Assembly: GCA_036873755.1 (NCBI GenBank)
Contig: JAVTVY010036877.1
Span: 62,001 to 126,000, forward strand
Origin: Hanleya hanleyi
Taxonomy: Eukaryota; Mollusca; Polyplacophora; Lepidopleurida; Hanleyidae
Length of the DNA: 64,000 nt
Direction: 5' to 3'
Both the position numbers and the translations under genes were made by a program. Under the pieces are notes generated by a model. The model saw nothing but the letters and a program-made list of their open reading frames with translations, had not been told where the DNA came from and did no database searches. Positions 61,860-64,000 of this stretch are shown here, one piece after another; within the stretch, counting starts at the first letter, position 1; every line of letters begins with the position of its first letter.

Positions 61860-62617
61860 AGAACTCTATCTTTTGCTGTGTTAGCAAGACACAGAGCCGG
61901 TGCTCATGTTTTTCCTGACTATAAGACAGGACCATTAGTCCCTACGGGTCTACATCGCCCCGTAAAAAAGCAGATGTCCACTTCTCAATGTTTTAAATCT
62001 TTTTAATTTGTATTTTGGGGCGAAGCAAAACCAGTTCACCGTCTTTACCCGAAAGAGCCAATGAACACAATTGCTCGCGTAATTCTTGTGCTGTTTTCAG
62101 CAATAGGGGCAGCTCGATGTATTCCCCTGCCCAGATTTTCGCCTGAATAGTATGTGGGACATGCGTCTCTAGATCATCACATGCACTAACTAAGGAGGTC
62201 GGCTGTACTAATCCCCAATTAGGGGATAATCCCCAACCTCCCAGCTCTATCGCACTTGAGGTACATGCAGACTCAGTCTGTATGCCTATCGTATCTGTAT
62301 TTAGAGCTTGCATGCTGGGCGATGGGAGGGGACGGTGAACAACGTTAATATTACCATCCAAGAAGGAGTCATTCTGACTGGCCGAAAAAAGAGGGCGGTT
62401 GCAAGTGCATACCATGCAAATTGTCACCATGCTGCATTTGATAACTGCTATCAGAATTATAGTTAGTCGGTACCCCAAAACCTTCAGACAAATTCTGACC
62501 ATTAAAGTTAACAGTATGAAGGGCTGGGGCCCGATTATTCAGACTCGGCGACCTATGGGCAAAAATTCTGTCGAGGGGCGGATCATAGCTTCCATCCATG
62601 AAAGTTGACATTTCCAA
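61860..62617 (-). pseudogene. DIRS-like element: gag N-terminal part
   Basis: Overlapping minus-strand frames. 62502-61993 ends with VSACDDLETHVPHTIQAKIW, AGEYIELPLLL and ELVLLRPKIQIKKI, a known gag pattern (HVxxxIxxKIWxGEYIxLxxLL). Further relics IEKWTSAFLR follow to about 61860. 62617-62369 gives the Met start and low-complexity front in another frame. Confidence 0.55.
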
Positions 62618-62969
62618 AAGCCACAGGGGTTCAAACGATTATCCACATCCACGTTGTCACAAGGAACTCCCACATAATCAGATAACCACGTCGCCATCTA
62701 TGTACAACTGTTCCCGTATATGGATCGGTTTGAGAATCTTCATAAACTGCTTTATACGAAACGAAAATGACATCCGGCCTTTGGTAATCTCGAAACACAT
62801 GGATCCAGAGTCGTACGTCACCCAAATATTTCGTTACCGATATGACATATCTATAATCATGGACAGGCGAAATATTACGAGGGTAGTTGCAGCTTCATAA
62901 CAGGGCTGAGTAGACATCCAGACGGTACACGCCAGGTATGCCTTCAATGCGGCCTAAATCGTCCAGTTG

Positions 62970-63110
62970 CACGCTTAAAACTAAAGTGTTGAAATAGCCC
63001 TTTAAGGATGTGCACAGGGACTACAATTATAATAGCAGTCACTGTGGGCATACTTAAAGGGTTATTTCAACACTTTACGAGCAAGTTTCAACTCTTCAGT
63101 TTTAAGCGTG
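62970..63110. mobile_element. Small palindromic element (141 bp)
   Basis: CACGCTTAAAACT pairs with AGTTTTAAGCGTG, and AAAGTGTTGAAATAGCCCTT pairs with AAGGGTTATTTCAACACTTT. One arm has about 20 extra bases. No clear target duplication was found. It looks like a MITE derived from a longer DNA transposon. Confidence 0.65.
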
Positions 63111-64000
63111 TGACTCCCTCTCGTGAAGATATCGTGACAGATCAAACCTTCCCGTAGGAGAATAGTCTGTAACATCACTGGGATGAACTCCTACAAAAGT
63201 TTTTGTGTCAGGTCATCCAAATAACAGTTGTCGGTGACATAAATGGGTCCAAAGATCGCTTTGTTACGGTTTAATCGGGTATACGCAACCAATGTGAAAG
63301 CAACAACAAAACAAATCGTAGAAAGTTGTCATTGTAATCTAAAATTTAGAAAAATAAACAACTCCTTCAAATTGCGTTAATAATAATGTTTCTTACCTGA
63401 AGTACAATTTGAACTTAGACGTGAACTAAAGTAATCCACCTAAAAAGAACTATCTCGTACGTATAGATATTAAACTAAATTGTCAACTTAAAAGATTGTG
63501 TTAAACGTGATCAAAAGGTGATACCTTACTGCTGGATGTCGCTGAAAAACGGAAGGGTTGAGAGTGGAACGGTCACTTTAAAACGTAATTAACCTACTCA
63601 TCTGAACAGCCAGAAACGTTTCGATCAAACCATGATCAGGCGATGTAGAATCGGTCATACACGATTAACTCACGAACATTTACTAAAAAGACCCAGTCCC
63701 AAGGTGTATTCCATGCCACGAAGATTTCACAGTGAAACATATTCTTATCGACTACATAGATTTTAAGATTGTAAGAGATTCTTTTTATCAAGCCACTACT
63801 TTGGAAGATCTTTTTAGTTAGGTGATAGAGGACTGTGTCTTGGGTTATGTTACGAAAGACAATCTAGATTATATCTTGAAAATTATACTTTATCATTCCT
63901 GTACATATTTCATAGAAATTCATATTTATATCTTATTTATAATTAATATAGTATTCTGGGATTGTACCATTTCTTTTATAGTATTGTGGTAACACATGTG
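63111..64000. other. No gene recognised
   Basis: AT-rich end of the window with no supported frame, repeat or RNA gene. Confidence 0.45.

Overview
The window is eukaryotic DNA, most likely from a mollusc and plausibly an abalone-type gastropod. Three things point there: a long-intron receptor gene of the GRL101 type (known from the snail Lymnaea), 5S-rRNA-derived SINEs with an (ACTC)n-like tail, and a dense load of MITEs, LINEs, Penelope-like and minisatellite elements. The species assignment is inference. Nothing prokaryotic, and no rRNA or tRNA gene, is seen.

The main host gene lies on the + strand. Seventeen exons from about 233 to 33754 encode five LDL-receptor class A modules, an LRR N-terminal cap, six further one-exon LRRs, a hinge and a rhodopsin-type seven-helix domain closest in motif to relaxin-family receptors (RXFP) and GRL101. 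Intron phases follow a clean rule: phase 1 around LDLa exons, phase 2 around LRR exons, then 1, 0, 1, 2 through the seven-helix part. No recognised exon is broken. The 5' end, including the signal peptide, lies outside the window. The last receptor exon ends either at a stop at 33757 or at a donor-like site just before it. Further downstream on the same strand are exons of a protein-kinase-like fold (35179-35417, 40992-41147, possibly 40688-40767) whose catalytic motifs look degenerate. A receptor-pseudokinase fusion is the most interesting possibility here and is not proven.

The introns are full of mobile DNA: a 1.46-kb foldback element (1426-2886), five copies of a TTAA-flanked MITE (family A), two copies of a second TTAA MITE (family B), tRNA- and 5S-derived SINEs, decayed LINE pieces, a 6.8-kb Ty3/Gypsy-like LTR element on the minus strand (10674-17431) with its own nested insertions, a Helentron-like element with about 150-bp minisatellite units (27830-29990), and six or more copies of a repeat (family C) that share one fixed terminus. 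A long inverted-repeat element (35825-40540) sits between the kinase-like exons, and a second 156-bp minisatellite element follows (41310-42815).

From about 42.8 to 48.3 kb almost nothing is recognised. From 48.3 kb to the end the window is a graveyard of retroelements: a Penelope-like element (reverse transcriptase plus GIY-YIG nuclease) split by a MITE and a LINE tail, a second GIY-YIG piece, two different LINEs on the minus strand, minisatellite arrays, and a DIRS-like gag/RT element split by about 1 kb of other DNA. All exon borders and element ends were read by eye and need transcript or alignment support.
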